A DNA stretch of 64,000 nucleotides from Lysobacter sp. CFH 32150 (GCF_022758295.1 NZ_JALDWJ010000002.1:186001-250000), one strand, 5' to 3'. Numbered from the stretch's first letter, positions 52,123 to 60,292 are shown. The notes: generated by a model not told the origin, from the sequence alone. A program made the numbers and translations.

Positions 52123-52142
52123 TACGGGCTACGTACGGGCTA
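52123..52142. promoter_or_regulatory. Internal paired TACGGGCTA boxes
   Basis: TACGGGCTA occurs twice with an 11-base period. It is the complement of the TAGCCCGTA words found at both ends of the element. The site is about 130 bases before the terminase operon, so the same protein may couple excision to operon control. Confidence 0.6.
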
Positions 52143-52283
52143 TGGCCCAGTGAACGTAGATGCCGAGACTTGTTTTATAGGGTTGAGCGGCGGTTATTCG
52201 GTGCGCCGCGTTAGATCGAGGCGTCACACAAGGGCGCGTCGAGCAGCGCAACGTGAGTGCAGATAGACGAAGGCTCTGCGCCA

Positions 52284-52529
52284 TTAGTCGACCCACGGCA
52301 CGCGCGATAGGGCTTCGTTCGCCAACCCATCAATAGCAGCGTTAGCGGTGCTGTAAAACTCAACGAAGAATTGGCGATTGAGGATGGCGACAACCGCAAA
52401 CTCACCACGGGAATCGTCCCACCTGACGGTACCGAGAAACTCTTTACCAAACCAAAGCGCAACATGGGGGTCTTCCGGGTCATCGTGATACGTCCATGCA
52501 AATCCCGGCGGAAGTTGAACTAATGCCAT
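52284..52529 (-). CDS. Small hypothetical protein next to repeat array
   Basis: An 81-residue protein (MALVQLPPGFAWTYHDDPED, then HVALWFGKEFLGTVRWDDSR and FAVVAILNRQFFVEFYSTAN). It looks like a compact beta-rich fold. GAGGAC about 7 bases before the ATG at 52529 decides the start over a TTG at 52550. The TTAAnnCCGCCA array lies immediately upstream and may contain its promoter. No function is recognised. Confidence 0.6.
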   Translation of the reverse strand: MALVQLPPGFAWTYHDDPEDPHVALWFGKEFLGTVRWDDSRGEFAVVAILNRQFFVEFYSTANAAIDGLANEALSRVPWVD

Positions 52530-52574
52530 CCTTGTGTCCTCGTCGCGCAATACACCTCGCGTAATACAAATTAT

Positions 52575-52990
52575 TTGGCGGCCTTAAACATAAAACTAGT
52601 CTAGGAAGCCCGCCACGTAAGGGCTGTTTAAGGCCGCCAAGTGTGTGGCGGTGTTGGCGGCCTTAATGGCAGGCAACGATTAAGGCCGCCAAGTTTCGAC
52701 CGCCCCCCGCGCGTACGCTCGCGCGAGGCCGCTGCGACCTGTGTAACTCGCCGGTTACGCACCGAATCGCCAACGACAGGGCAACCGCGCCACTAACCCC
52801 GGCCAATTTGCGCTCCAGAGGCACCTCCAGAGCACGCGCAGAGCCGCCCAGCTATGGGGCTACTCCAGCCGCCCCAGCTAGGCCGCCTGCGAACGCTGCG
52901 AGAGTCGATCCTAGTGCTGCGACCCTGGTCCATTAACACCGCCAGCCACACCTAAAACGATTAACACCGCCAGTGATTTGGCGGCCTTAA
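52575..52990. repeat. Array of TTAAnnCCGCCA boxes (iteron-like)
   Basis: The 13-mer TTGGCGGCCTTAA (complement TTAAGGCCGCCAA) occurs five times exactly: 52575, 52628 (complement), 52654, 52680 (complement) and 52978. TTAACACCGCCAG occurs at 52933 and 52961, and a degenerate copy lies at 52646. All fit TTAA(GG/CA)CCGCCA. Copies face both ways. The stretch 52700-52920 between the two clusters is GC-rich and holds no gene. A replication origin or repressor array is the best explanation. Confidence 0.8.
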
Positions 52991-52994
52991 TCGA

Positions 52995-53684
52995 CTACGG
53001 GTCGAGATACTTTTCGAGGTACGTGAAGTAGGCACGCTGTGCCGTCGAAGGCGCGAACGTCGGACCAGTGAACACCGCGTGCAGCACTTGCATCATTAGC
53101 TTTTGGTCGATCGCAGTAAAAGCGTTGAAGTCGTGATCGACATGCTGCGTGATTTCCTGCAGGTGAACTCGGTTTCGGAGTGGGCGCAGGCGCTTGAGTT
53201 TGGCGTACACCGAGTGATCGGGACCGAGCAACTTCTTGCTCTCGGCCTTCTTAAGCATCGTGTCGAAGGTCATCGGCACGGGTGCTGGCGTATCAAGCTT
53301 CTGCTTGACTACCGAGTCAATCCTGTACGTCTTCCCTTCAATAACCTTGTTGGCCCCGGTGAACTCCTGCTTGGTCTCCCAGTCGGCCGTTGTCCGGTTG
53401 CCAGTCGCGACGATTAGGAAATGAAGCAGCGACTCGATGATCCCGCACCCAACGATGGTCTCCGCCTTCCACGTCTGCGTTGTCAAGACGTTGGTGAGCT
53501 TTAGATCGGTGATCGTCTGTTCTAGGTACTGAACGTGCTGGAGGCTGTAGGCGATGTTCCTGCGAAGGGCATAGGCGTTGTCATAGCCTCGCCCGTGATA
53601 AATCTCCTTAATCAACAGGGCATCCAGCCGGTCGATAGAAACAGGAAGCCAGCTTCCTGCCTCCCCTTTGAGTGCCAGCGGCAT
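52995..53684 (-). CDS. HEPN-like hypothetical protein
   Basis: A 229-residue, all-helical soluble protein. Near the C-terminus, LRPLRNRVHLQEI contains Arg167 and His174 (R-x6-H, with Arg170-Asn171 just before the His). This resembles the catalytic motif of HEPN ribonucleases used in abortive infection and toxin systems. The following DHDFNAFT and the helices around it fit that fold. It lies alone between the replication gene and the repeat array. The HEPN call rests on this motif only, and an RNA-binding non-toxic role is possible. Confidence 0.5.
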   Translation of the reverse strand: MPLALKGEAGSWLPVSIDRLDALLIKEIYHGRGYDNAYALRRNIAYSLQHVQYLEQTITDLKLTNVLTTQTWKAETIVGCGIIESLLHFLIVATGNRTTADWETKQEFTGANKVIEGKTYRIDSVVKQKLDTPAPVPMTFDTMLKKAESKKLLGPDHSVYAKLKRLRPLRNRVHLQEITQHVDHDFNAFTAIDQKLMMQVLHAVFTGPTFAPSTAQRAYFTYLEKYLDP

Positions 53685-53733
53685 TGACGCGTCCCCAAGT
53701 GTCGATGCCGCTGATTGTGCACACTCCTTCGCG

Positions 53734-55884
53734 TCATCGCACTTTGCGGCGCTCTGTCACCCCGCGCGACCTTGGCAGCTCCCACATCCAGCGCCCGTTT
53801 CCACGGCCCTTGCCCTGCGACCGCTCGGGATACGCCATGACGCTGAGGGTTTCCTTAGCGCGCTCCACCGTGCGCCACGCCACGCCGTCAGCCTTCGCCT
53901 GCTCGGCTAGGTCCTTTTGCGCCACCGGGCCATCTGCGAGCCGCGTGCTCAGCCAGTCGGCGGCCTCGTCCCTTGCAAGCTTCTTGGCTTCGACCTGGTC
54001 CAGCAGTTCACTGGCATAACCGTAGAGTGGAGCGCCCCACTCGATGCGCGACACGTCGTTGGACTCACCGTCGTATTCGCGTTGAACAATGTCGATGGAA
54101 TAGCTGAAGCCGTCGCCATCTGGGCCGATGTTGCTCTTGCAGCGAACAAGGCGGCACTCCCCGCCCCTGCCCTTCACCGTCGCCAACGCTACACGCGAGA
54201 AGTTGGTGTATGCCACTGACCCGATGATGCGGTCTGTCGTCTTACGGCCTTCCGTGTTCTTGGCGAAGTGCGTGATGCCGACGATGGCCGCTTGGAGCTT
54301 AGAACCGAGATCCACTAGTGGTTGCAGCCCGCGCCGCACTTCGGCGTTCTTGTGGCTGTCGCCTGTGACCGCGTTGACGATCGGATCGACTAGAACCATC
54401 GCCACGTTACCGATTCTCCCGGCTTGCAATTCCAGTGCTCGCATGTCGGCCGATGGATCGAAAGGCCGGGAGCCTTCGCCGTCGTCGACACCACGAATGA
54501 CGAACACGCGGCGGCGGTCGGCCCCTGCCTCGGCGAGTCGTGGCACCAGCACCCGCTCCACGTCGTCCTCACCTGTCCAAATCAGCACGTTACCGACTGG
54601 TGCGGTCGAACCATCGGGAAGCTTGCCGCCCTTTGTGATGGCTGCGGCTACGCTGAGCATCGCGGTCGTTTTGCCAGTGCCACCATCGCCCGCGAGGATG
54701 TGGAGCATGCCGCGCGCCAGCCATCCCTTCCACAGCCATTGAATCGACTTGGGCTGAATGTCCGCAGCGCATATCAGCTGCACGGTCGGCGCGTCCTCGT
54801 CAGTCTCCGGCTCTACGGTTGGCAACGCCAGCACGTCGGCGGCCTTTACCTTGCGATGCTTCGTGAGCCAGTCGGCCGCATCGTCGCCCTTGTTGGGAAG
54901 ATCGAGCGCTTGGACGTCGATGAGGGATAGGTCGCAGCCCAGGTCTGCCAACTTCGCGGCCACTTCGGCGGCGTAACGGTCGCCCGCGTCGTCGTTGTCG
55001 GGCCAGATACGCACTTCGCGCCCGGCCAGCGGCGACCAGTCCGCACTCTTCGCCGTGCTGCTGCTTCCGCTTGTGGTCGCCACGATGCCGAGCGCGGCCA
55101 ATGCGTCGGCGCACTTCTCGCCCTCCACAACGATTATTGGGCCGTCACTGGCGAGCAACTCGGGCAAACGATACAGAGGCTTCCCGGCGCGCGGCGGCTT
55201 CGGTTCCTTCGCTACCCATTGGCCGCCATCGAAATGGAACGGACCGATTTCCTTATCCTCGGCCGCGTGTTCAAATCGCCAACGCCAGCACCAGACAGAG
55301 CCATCGGCACGACGATATGGGTAAAGAGCGGCGAGCTTGTAACCGGCAAACGACGACTTGGGAAACAGGCGCTTGGCTTCGCGCATCGCCTCAGTGTGCT
55401 CGTCGGCATTGATTTCCTTTACCGCCTTCGGCTTGCGGGTGGCACGCGGCTTGGGAGCTTGAACAGTTCGCTTCTTAGGCTTCGATTTCGTGGGCGTCGC
55501 CGGGAACAGGTCGGCGAGCGTGATGCCTAGCTTTGCAATGATCCTGTCCGTCGCACAGTTAGCGCGGCAGGTCAGCAACGCGCGGCCGTCGTCGCCTTCG
55601 GAAATGCGAAGCGAAGGCTTGGAATCGTTGTGCGCAGGACATAGCGCAAGCCAGCCGTCCCCTTCGCGATCGAAGTCACCGAGTCGGGCCAGCACTCGCT
55701 CTACAGGCGTGGCATCGCCATTGTGATGCAACTGTGCGCGTGCGGGGTTACGCTTCGCGTTGGAACCTTTGCCCGGTTTCGTTGCCGCCCCGTTCGACGT
55801 TGCCGCGTCGGCGGGGCTTTTGCTTTGTGACTTAGGCGCTCGCTCTGCACCCTTTGTCCGTTGAGCATGCGAGCGAGAGGTCAT
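53734..55884 (-). CDS. Replication protein: zinc-finger, TOPRIM primase-like and RepA-type helicase
   Basis: A 716-residue multidomain protein. A basic N-terminal tail is followed by a primase-type zinc finger near residues 81-110 (CPAHNDSKPSLRI, CRANC), a TOPRIM domain near 250 (IIVVEGEKCADALAALG, IWPDNDDAGDRYA) and a RecA/RepA-like ATPase with Walker A at about 398 (LAGDGGTGKTTAML) and Walker B (VAMVLVDPIVNAVTG). The end has a winged-helix-like region. It should prime and unwind DNA for autonomous replication of the element, as in P4-like satellites. Its start overlaps the upstream regulator stop by one base. Confidence 0.88.
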   Translation of the reverse strand: MTSRSHAQRTKGAERAPKSQSKSPADAATSNGAATKPGKGSNAKRNPARAQLHHNGDATPVERVLARLGDFDREGDGWLALCPAHNDSKPSLRISEGDDGRALLTCRANCATDRIIAKLGITLADLFPATPTKSKPKKRTVQAPKPRATRKPKAVKEINADEHTEAMREAKRLFPKSSFAGYKLAALYPYRRADGSVWCWRWRFEHAAEDKEIGPFHFDGGQWVAKEPKPPRAGKPLYRLPELLASDGPIIVVEGEKCADALAALGIVATTSGSSSTAKSADWSPLAGREVRIWPDNDDAGDRYAAEVAAKLADLGCDLSLIDVQALDLPNKGDDAADWLTKHRKVKAADVLALPTVEPETDEDAPTVQLICAADIQPKSIQWLWKGWLARGMLHILAGDGGTGKTTAMLSVAAAITKGGKLPDGSTAPVGNVLIWTGEDDVERVLVPRLAEAGADRRRVFVIRGVDDGEGSRPFDPSADMRALELQAGRIGNVAMVLVDPIVNAVTGDSHKNAEVRRGLQPLVDLGSKLQAAIVGITHFAKNTEGRKTTDRIIGSVAYTNFSRVALATVKGRGGECRLVRCKSNIGPDGDGFSYSIDIVQREYDGESNDVSRIEWGAPLYGYASELLDQVEAKKLARDEAADWLSTRLADGPVAQKDLAEQAKADGVAWRTVERAKETLSVMAYPERSQGKGRGNGRWMWELPRSRGVTERRKVR

Positions 55885-56102
55885 TAGCCAACCCTCCCGC
55901 CGCGCTTCGCCTTATCGGCGTTCTCGAAAAACTCTCGCCAGTCGTCGCGCTTGTAGTAGAGCCGAGCACCGACGCGGATCGGCTTGGGGCCGTAGCGGCG
56001 CGACTTCCACCGCTTTAGCGTAACGATGTGAATGCCAAGCTCCGCCGCCGTTTGGTCGAGCGTGAGATAGCCGTCGAGTATGGATGTGACGTCGTGTTGC
56101 AT
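55884..56102 (-). CDS. AlpA/excisionase-like helix-turn-helix protein
   Basis: A 72-residue MerR-type helix-turn-helix protein (YLTLDQTAAELGIHIVTLKR, then WKSRRYGPKPIRVGARLYYK). In satellites, AlpA-type proteins activate the integrase and help excision. It is coupled to the replication gene (TAATG). It is the best candidate to bind the paired TAGCCCGTA boxes, which is inference. Confidence 0.82.
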   Translation of the reverse strand: MQHDVTSILDGYLTLDQTAAELGIHIVTLKRWKSRRYGPKPIRVGARLYYKRDDWREFFENADKAKRGGRVG

Positions 56103-56168
56103 GGCCTAAGCCCTTGTGTTGTTGGCACAGGGCTACTGCAACACTGCAGAACGGTACGGGTAAAACGG

Positions 56169-56693
56169 CTAGCGCGTACCCCAAAGCACTTCATGGGCGC
56201 CACGGCGACGCGCAAGCATCTTGTCGACCGCATCATCTGTCATTCCAAACCTGCGCATGGCGGCATCCTTGAAAACGCGTTCCGCGGTTTCAACCTCGTC
56301 GCCCGCACTCAGTTCATCATCGCCCGGCTCCAAGCCGTTCTGACGCCAATGCTCGACGTGGAGCGTCGCCTTTATTCGCTCGCATGCCTCGTACTCACAC
56401 GCCAGTTCGTATTGGTTTCTCTGCGCCTTTGTAGGCATTAGCCCAGCACGTACGGCGCGCCATACAAGTTCAAGCGCTTCGGCTTCGTCGGGTGGCAGCT
56501 GTCCATGCTCGGCTAGGTGCCTCATGGCTTCGTCCGCCCAGTGCAGAGCCGCCGGGCTGAAATAGCGATGATCGACATACTCCCGCCATTCGGTACCTAG
56601 CAGCGCATCGCCGTAGTCCCGAACGAACGGCGGCAACGGCACAAGCCCTGCGCGACTACGCAGGAAGCGCAACGGAACGTTGTTCCAACTCAC
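56169..56693 (-). CDS. Hypothetical protein coupled to integrase
   Basis: A 174-residue helical protein (SPAALHWADEAMRHLAEHGQ, then NQYELACEYEACERIKATLH). No domain is recognised. Its start overlaps the integrase stop by 4 bases, so it is translated with the integrase. A directionality or regulatory role is possible from position only. Confidence 0.6.
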   Translation of the reverse strand: MSWNNVPLRFLRSRAGLVPLPPFVRDYGDALLGTEWREYVDHRYFSPAALHWADEAMRHLAEHGQLPPDEAEALELVWRAVRAGLMPTKAQRNQYELACEYEACERIKATLHVEHWRQNGLEPGDDELSAGDEVETAERVFKDAAMRRFGMTDDAVDKMLARRRGAHEVLWGTR

Positions 56694-58057
56694 GGCTTGG
56701 CCCTCCGCAGCGGCACCACATTGTCACGCTCGGGCTTGAGCATCGCTTCCAGCCTACGCGCCCACTTTTCCAGCGCTTCGCGCTTTTCGTCGGCATAGTC
56801 GTGGACGTTGTAGTGCTTGCCGCCCACGCTCGCGTCCACGTGGTTCAGCACGCGGTCGCGGTACTCCTTCGGCACCTTCGCGGCCGCCATCCCCGTTTCG
56901 ACTGTGCGGCGCAGGTCGTGAGTCGTGAACGGCTGTAGGCCGATACGTGCGAGCCGGGCGCAGGCATAGCGCAGCGCTTCGCTCAGGTGCTTGTCGTTGA
57001 GGTGCGGCGTACCGGCGCGCAAGCCGGGGAACACGTAGTCGCCTTTCGCCAGTTCCCGTCGCTCGCGCAGCATTTCGACCACTGGTGGCAGTAGCGGGAC
57101 CAGGTTGGGACGTCGGTTCTTGCTGCGCTCTGCGGGCAACACCCACTCCCCCGCATCCAAGTCGAGTTCCTTCCATGCCAAGCCCGCCGCTTCATTCGAC
57201 CGGCAGCCAGTCGCCAGCACTAGGCGCAAGGCGTCGGCGATCTCGCGGCGCATACGACCACGGGCTTCCCACGGCACGTCGCGCGGCCAGCCCTTGTGCA
57301 TCGGCTTCGTCCACGGCCCGCTAGGGTCGGTCAGGCGCCATAGCAGACGAAGCTCTTTCGCCGTCGTCAGCGCGCGCTGTCGTGGAGCGATCTTTCCGCC
57401 CGGCGCTTTCATGCGCAGGCACGGATGCGCGTCGATGATTCCCTTATCGACCGCGAAGCTAAACATTTTGCGGACCACAGCTAGCCGGTGATTCGCTTCA
57501 GCGCGACGTGGCGAAATGCCGTTGTCGGGGTCGCCGATGGCAACCGGAGCCACAAGGGCGTCCACATCGGCGCGGGTAATGCTCTTGGCCTTGCGCTCGC
57601 CCCACACCGGACGGACGACCTTGTTCAATCGGCTGTCATCCTCGTCCCAGCTTTTCTTGTTCGGCTTTGCCCACTCGGTGATGTAGCGGTCGATGAGCTT
57701 GCCGACTGTGATTTCCCTTTCGGACACCTGCTTCTCGGCGCGTAGGCGCTTCGCCTTCTGCGTTCTCGACTCGGGGGCCGCTCCGCCTAGTGCCTTGAAC
57801 CTGTCCTTCGCTTGCAAGACGGTGCCGCCGCCTTTGATCCATTCGATTCCCAACGACGTGCGCTGCTCCACACGCATACCGCGTGAGTCGAGCGCGTCGG
57901 AGATTCGGCAACAAAGGAAATGACGCTTGCCGTTGCCGGTGATGCGCACGGCAAGCCCCGGCATATCGGCGAAGCGATAGATGCGGTTCTTGCCCTTCGG
58001 CGGGGTCGGCAGCATGGCGATTGCCGCCTCGGTTAGTGCGATCTTGGTGTCGGCCAT
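56690..58057 (-). CDS. Tyrosine integrase of the tRNA-Leu element
   Basis: A 455-residue site-specific recombinase. An N-terminal arm-binding region (RIYRFADMPGLAVRITGNGK) is followed by a core-binding domain (TVGKLIDRYITEWAKPNKKS) and the catalytic domain: Arg in LATGCRSNEAAGL (about residue 284), His-x-x-Arg in HDLRRT (about 380) and the nucleophile Tyr in GGKHYNVHDYADE (about 415). It belongs to the P4-like integrases that use tRNA genes. The ATG at 58057 has AGGAG about 9 bases before; the longer frame is less likely. It lies about 200 bases from the right junction. Confidence 0.95.
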   Translation of the reverse strand: MADTKIALTEAAIAMLPTPPKGKNRIYRFADMPGLAVRITGNGKRHFLCCRISDALDSRGMRVEQRTSLGIEWIKGGGTVLQAKDRFKALGGAAPESRTQKAKRLRAEKQVSEREITVGKLIDRYITEWAKPNKKSWDEDDSRLNKVVRPVWGERKAKSITRADVDALVAPVAIGDPDNGISPRRAEANHRLAVVRKMFSFAVDKGIIDAHPCLRMKAPGGKIAPRQRALTTAKELRLLWRLTDPSGPWTKPMHKGWPRDVPWEARGRMRREIADALRLVLATGCRSNEAAGLAWKELDLDAGEWVLPAERSKNRRPNLVPLLPPVVEMLRERRELAKGDYVFPGLRAGTPHLNDKHLSEALRYACARLARIGLQPFTTHDLRRTVETGMAAAKVPKEYRDRVLNHVDASVGGKHYNVHDYADEKREALEKWARRLEAMLKPERDNVVPLRRAKP

Positions 58058-58080
58058 CGGGGCGCTCCTGGGCGGTTCCC

Positions 58081-58109
58081 TACGGGCTATAGCCCGTGCA
58101 TAGCCCGTA
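58081..58109 (+). repeat. Right-end TAGCCCGTA boxes
   Basis: Three words stand together: TACGGGCTA (58081, complement), TAGCCCGTG (58090) and TAGCCCGTA (58101). The last two reproduce the left-end 20-base pair exactly, with the same 11-base period. They lie 24 bases upstream of the integrase start, so they could also control its promoter. Confidence 0.7.
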
Positions 58110-58180
58110 GCGGGCGACACGCGGCGCGCCGCCCTTGCTACCCAAAGTTACCCCGGCATTACCAAAAAAGCTAGCGTAAT

Positions 58181-58207
58181 TAGCCAGTTACGTAACTAGC
58201 CAGTTAC
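58181..58207 (+). repeat. Direct repeat near right junction
   Basis: TAGCCAGTTAC occurs twice (58181 and 58197) with a 16-base period and a GTTACGTAAC palindrome between. It lies 44 bases before the right attachment core and could be another integrase arm site. Confidence 0.55.
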
Positions 58208-58250
58208 ACCCGTCGCCGAAACAATGGCTTATGGTAGGCTGCGAAGGTTG

Positions 58251-58305
58251 CTCAAAATCCGCCGCCCTTAAAAGCGTGTGGGTTCGAGTCCCACCTCCGG
58301 CACCA
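58251..58305 (+). pseudogene. Right attachment site with displaced tRNA-Leu 3' half
   Basis: The 14-base core CTCAAAATCCGCCG is followed by a full tRNA-Leu 3' half: variable arm CGC/GCG, T-stem GTGGG/CCCAC, acceptor strand CTCCGGC and ACCA. It has no 5' half. It differs from the 3' half of the intact tRNA in the variable arm and in both sides of the T-stem, and it is the probable original chromosomal sequence. Confidence 0.9.
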
Positions 58306-58308
58306 ATG

Positions 58309-58336
58309 AAAAGGCCAGACGAGAGTCTGGCCTTTT
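58309..58336 (+). terminator. Original tRNA-Leu terminator at the right junction
   Basis: AAAAGGCCAGAC and GTCTGGCCTTTT form a perfect 12-base stem with a GAGA loop and a trailing T-run. It would have ended the tRNA transcript before the insertion. Confidence 0.85.
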
Positions 58337-58384
58337 TCGTTGGAGGACCAGGAAATGCCTCCGACAAAACGACGCGAGCTGGGA

Positions 58385-58894
58385 TCAGCGCGCGCCCATG
58401 TAGTCCATCTTGCCGATCTCGATGCCGTTGTGTCGCAGTAGCGCGTACGCAGTGGTGACATGAAAGAAAAATTGCGGCAAGCCGTAGCTCAACAGATAGG
58501 CCTCTCCGTCGAAACGGCGTTCTTTGGGTGTGCCAGGGCGCAACACGATCTCGCGTAGCGCACTGCCTTCGAACCACGCCGCATCGAGGCCATCGATCAG
58601 TGCCAACGTTGTGGCAATGCGCGCCTTCAATTCGTCGAACGTGCGCTCGCTGTCCTCATGCGCCGGCACATCTGCCCCCGCCAGACGACACGACACGCCC
58701 TTGGCCATGTCGCAGGCGATCTGCACCTGCCGCAGCAATGGAAACATGTCCGGGAACAACCGCGCCTGCAGCAGCGCATCCGGCTCGATCTTCTTGTCCA
58801 CCGCATGGGCCTGGGCCTTGTCCAGGATCCTGGACAGCGCGCCGAGCATCTGCTTGAAGACGGGAACGGACGCGGTGTACATGGCGTTGGTCAT
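58385..58894 (-). CDS. DUF1993 family protein
   Basis: A 169-residue DinB-like helical-bundle protein of DUF1993 (MYTASVPVFKQMLGALSRIL, then ARLFPDMFPLLRQVQIACDM and FFFHVTTAYALLRHNGIEIG). The His residues near the C-terminus could bind a metal as in DinB proteins. Function is unknown. The ATG at 58894 begins the conserved region. Confidence 0.88.
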   Translation of the reverse strand: MTNAMYTASVPVFKQMLGALSRILDKAQAHAVDKKIEPDALLQARLFPDMFPLLRQVQIACDMAKGVSCRLAGADVPAHEDSERTFDELKARIATTLALIDGLDAAWFEGSALREIVLRPGTPKERRFDGEAYLLSYGLPQFFFHVTTAYALLRHNGIEIGKMDYMGAR

Positions 58895-59064
58895 ACGGCA
58901 TCTCACGAATGGGGAGGTCGAGATGGTACCTCGATAGCGCAATGCCCTTCGGTTACGCCGCGAAGGAAAGCCCATGGGTTGCGCTCCAACTCCGCCGTTG
59001 CCAAGAAGCATCGATGCGGTCGCAGAACCTGATTCCGCAGCCCGGAAAGCGGTCTCGATGCCCG

Positions 59065-59445
59065 CTATTTCTCCTCAATCGCCTGCCCAAACGCCAGCAA
59101 ATTCCCATCCGGCACCAGGACCAGCAGTTCCCGCTGGCCATAGGACTTGTCCATCGGTCCATGCACATCGCCCTGGGGCAAGGTGTCGAGCTTCGGCTTG
59201 AGTTCGTTGTACAACGCGTCCACATCGCGCACGTCGACGTAGTAGGCGAAGCGGCGGTTGCCCGCAGGCGCGGCTTCGTCGCCACGACTTTCGAGGATGC
59301 GGATGCCCGCCTTCTCGCGCTGGATGTAGGCATAGCCCGGTTGGCGATACAGGGTTTCGAAGCCGAGGATACCGTTGAAGAAGGCCAGCGCCTGCTCCAG
59401 GTCCTCGACATGCATGAAAGGGGTGATCTGGATGACGTTGGACAT
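59065..59445 (-). CDS. Glyoxalase/bleomycin-resistance-fold protein
   Basis: A 126-residue vicinal-oxygen-chelate protein: ITPFMHVEDLEQALAFFNGI, then YAYIQREKAGIRILESRGDE and GQRELLVLVPDGNLLAFGQA. The fold and length fit glyoxalase-superfamily dimers, but the substrate is unknown. GGAGG just before the ATG at 59445 decides the start. Confidence 0.88.
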   Translation of the reverse strand: MSNVIQITPFMHVEDLEQALAFFNGILGFETLYRQPGYAYIQREKAGIRILESRGDEAAPAGNRRFAYYVDVRDVDALYNELKPKLDTLPQGDVHGPMDKSYGQRELLVLVPDGNLLAFGQAIEEK

Positions 59446-59518
59446 GGCGCCTCCGGACGCGGGGGTGGCCAGCGTAACGCCAGCGCACCGGGGCAAGCTC
59501 TCGGCTAGCATTGCCCGC

Positions 59519-60292
59519 ATGTGCCTGATCGCCCTCGCCTGGGGTCTCCACCCCCGCTACCCATTGGCCCTCATCGCCAATCGCGACGAGTTCCATGGGC
59601 GCCCGGCGGCGCCGGCTGGACCGGATCCCGAGCATGCCGACGTCTACGGCGGCCGCGATCTGTTGCAGGGCGGTAGTTGGCTGATGGTGTCGACTCGCGG
59701 GCGCTTGGCTGCCGTGACCAATGTGCGTGTGGGCTTGAATCCGGAAAACGCGCCACGTTCGCGCGGTGCGCTGGTGCGCGGGTTCGTTTCCGGCGATGCG
59801 TCAGCCGATGCATATCTCGCTGCGCTGGCCGCAGAAGCACCGGACTACGGGCGCTTCAACCTGGTGGTGTGGGACGGCACTGCGCTTGCCTTCGCCAGCA
59901 ATCATCCGCATTACGTCACGCACGCGATCAATCCAGGCGTGCATGCGATGTCCAACGGCGCGTTCGATGCGTCCTGGCCGAAGAGCATGCATGCCACGCG
60001 TGCGCTGTCCTCATGGCTGGATAACACCACGAACGATGCGCCGATGCTGGTGGAGTTGTTCGATGCGCTGGCCGACACCACAGCAGCGCCCGATGCGGCC
60101 TTGCCCGACACCGGCGTTGGCCTTGAATTCGAACGCGCACTATCGCCGCCATTCGTGCATGGGGAAACCTATGGCACGCGGTGCAGCAGCGTGGTGCTCG
60201 TGGACACGGACGCCATCACTTTCGTCGAACGCCGCTTCGGTCCGGATGCACTGCCGTTGGGAGAAACGGCGGCGTTGCTACCACGCTTATGA
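59519..60292 (+). CDS. NRDE (TANGO2-like) family protein
   Basis: A 257-residue protein starting MCLIALAWGLHPRYPLALIA and then NRDEFHGRP, the defining motif of the NRDE/TANGO2 family. The Cys immediately after the initiator Met suggests N-terminal nucleophile chemistry. Other conserved parts are WLMVSTRGRLAAVTNVR and TYGTRCSSVVLVD. The ATG at 59519 is fixed by that Cys. Eukaryotic relatives affect lipid or heme handling. The bacterial role is not established. Confidence 0.9.
   Translation: MCLIALAWGLHPRYPLALIANRDEFHGRPAAPAGPDPEHADVYGGRDLLQGGSWLMVSTRGRLAAVTNVRVGLNPENAPRSRGALVRGFVSGDASADAYLAALAAEAPDYGRFNLVVWDGTALAFASNHPHYVTHAINPGVHAMSNGAFDASWPKSMHATRALSSWLDNTTNDAPMLVELFDALADTTAAPDAALPDTGVGLEFERALSPPFVHGETYGTRCSSVVLVDTDAITFVERRFGPDALPLGETAALLPRL

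Larger units (their letters stand above)
46095..58264. mobile_element. 12-kb tRNA-Leu integrative element, satellite-like
   Basis: The element is bounded by a 14-base direct repeat (CTCAAAATCCGCCG) at 46095 and 58251. It encodes a tyrosine integrase at its right end, an AlpA/excisionase-like protein, a primase/helicase-like replication protein, a terminase-like module and accessory genes. No portal, major capsid, tail or lysis gene is present in the 12 kb. That content fits a phage satellite or replication-competent island better than a remnant prophage. Confidence 0.85.

Noticed and set aside
52575-52990. The 13-mer array as a CRISPR
   Set aside because: Repeats are too short, irregularly spaced and in both orientations, and no cas gene is present.
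46063-58305. A complete prophage
   Set aside because: No portal, capsid, tail or lysis genes exist between the attachment sites.
58081-58305. A second functional tRNA gene at the right junction
   Set aside because: Only the 3' half is present; no acceptor 5' strand or D-arm precedes 58251.
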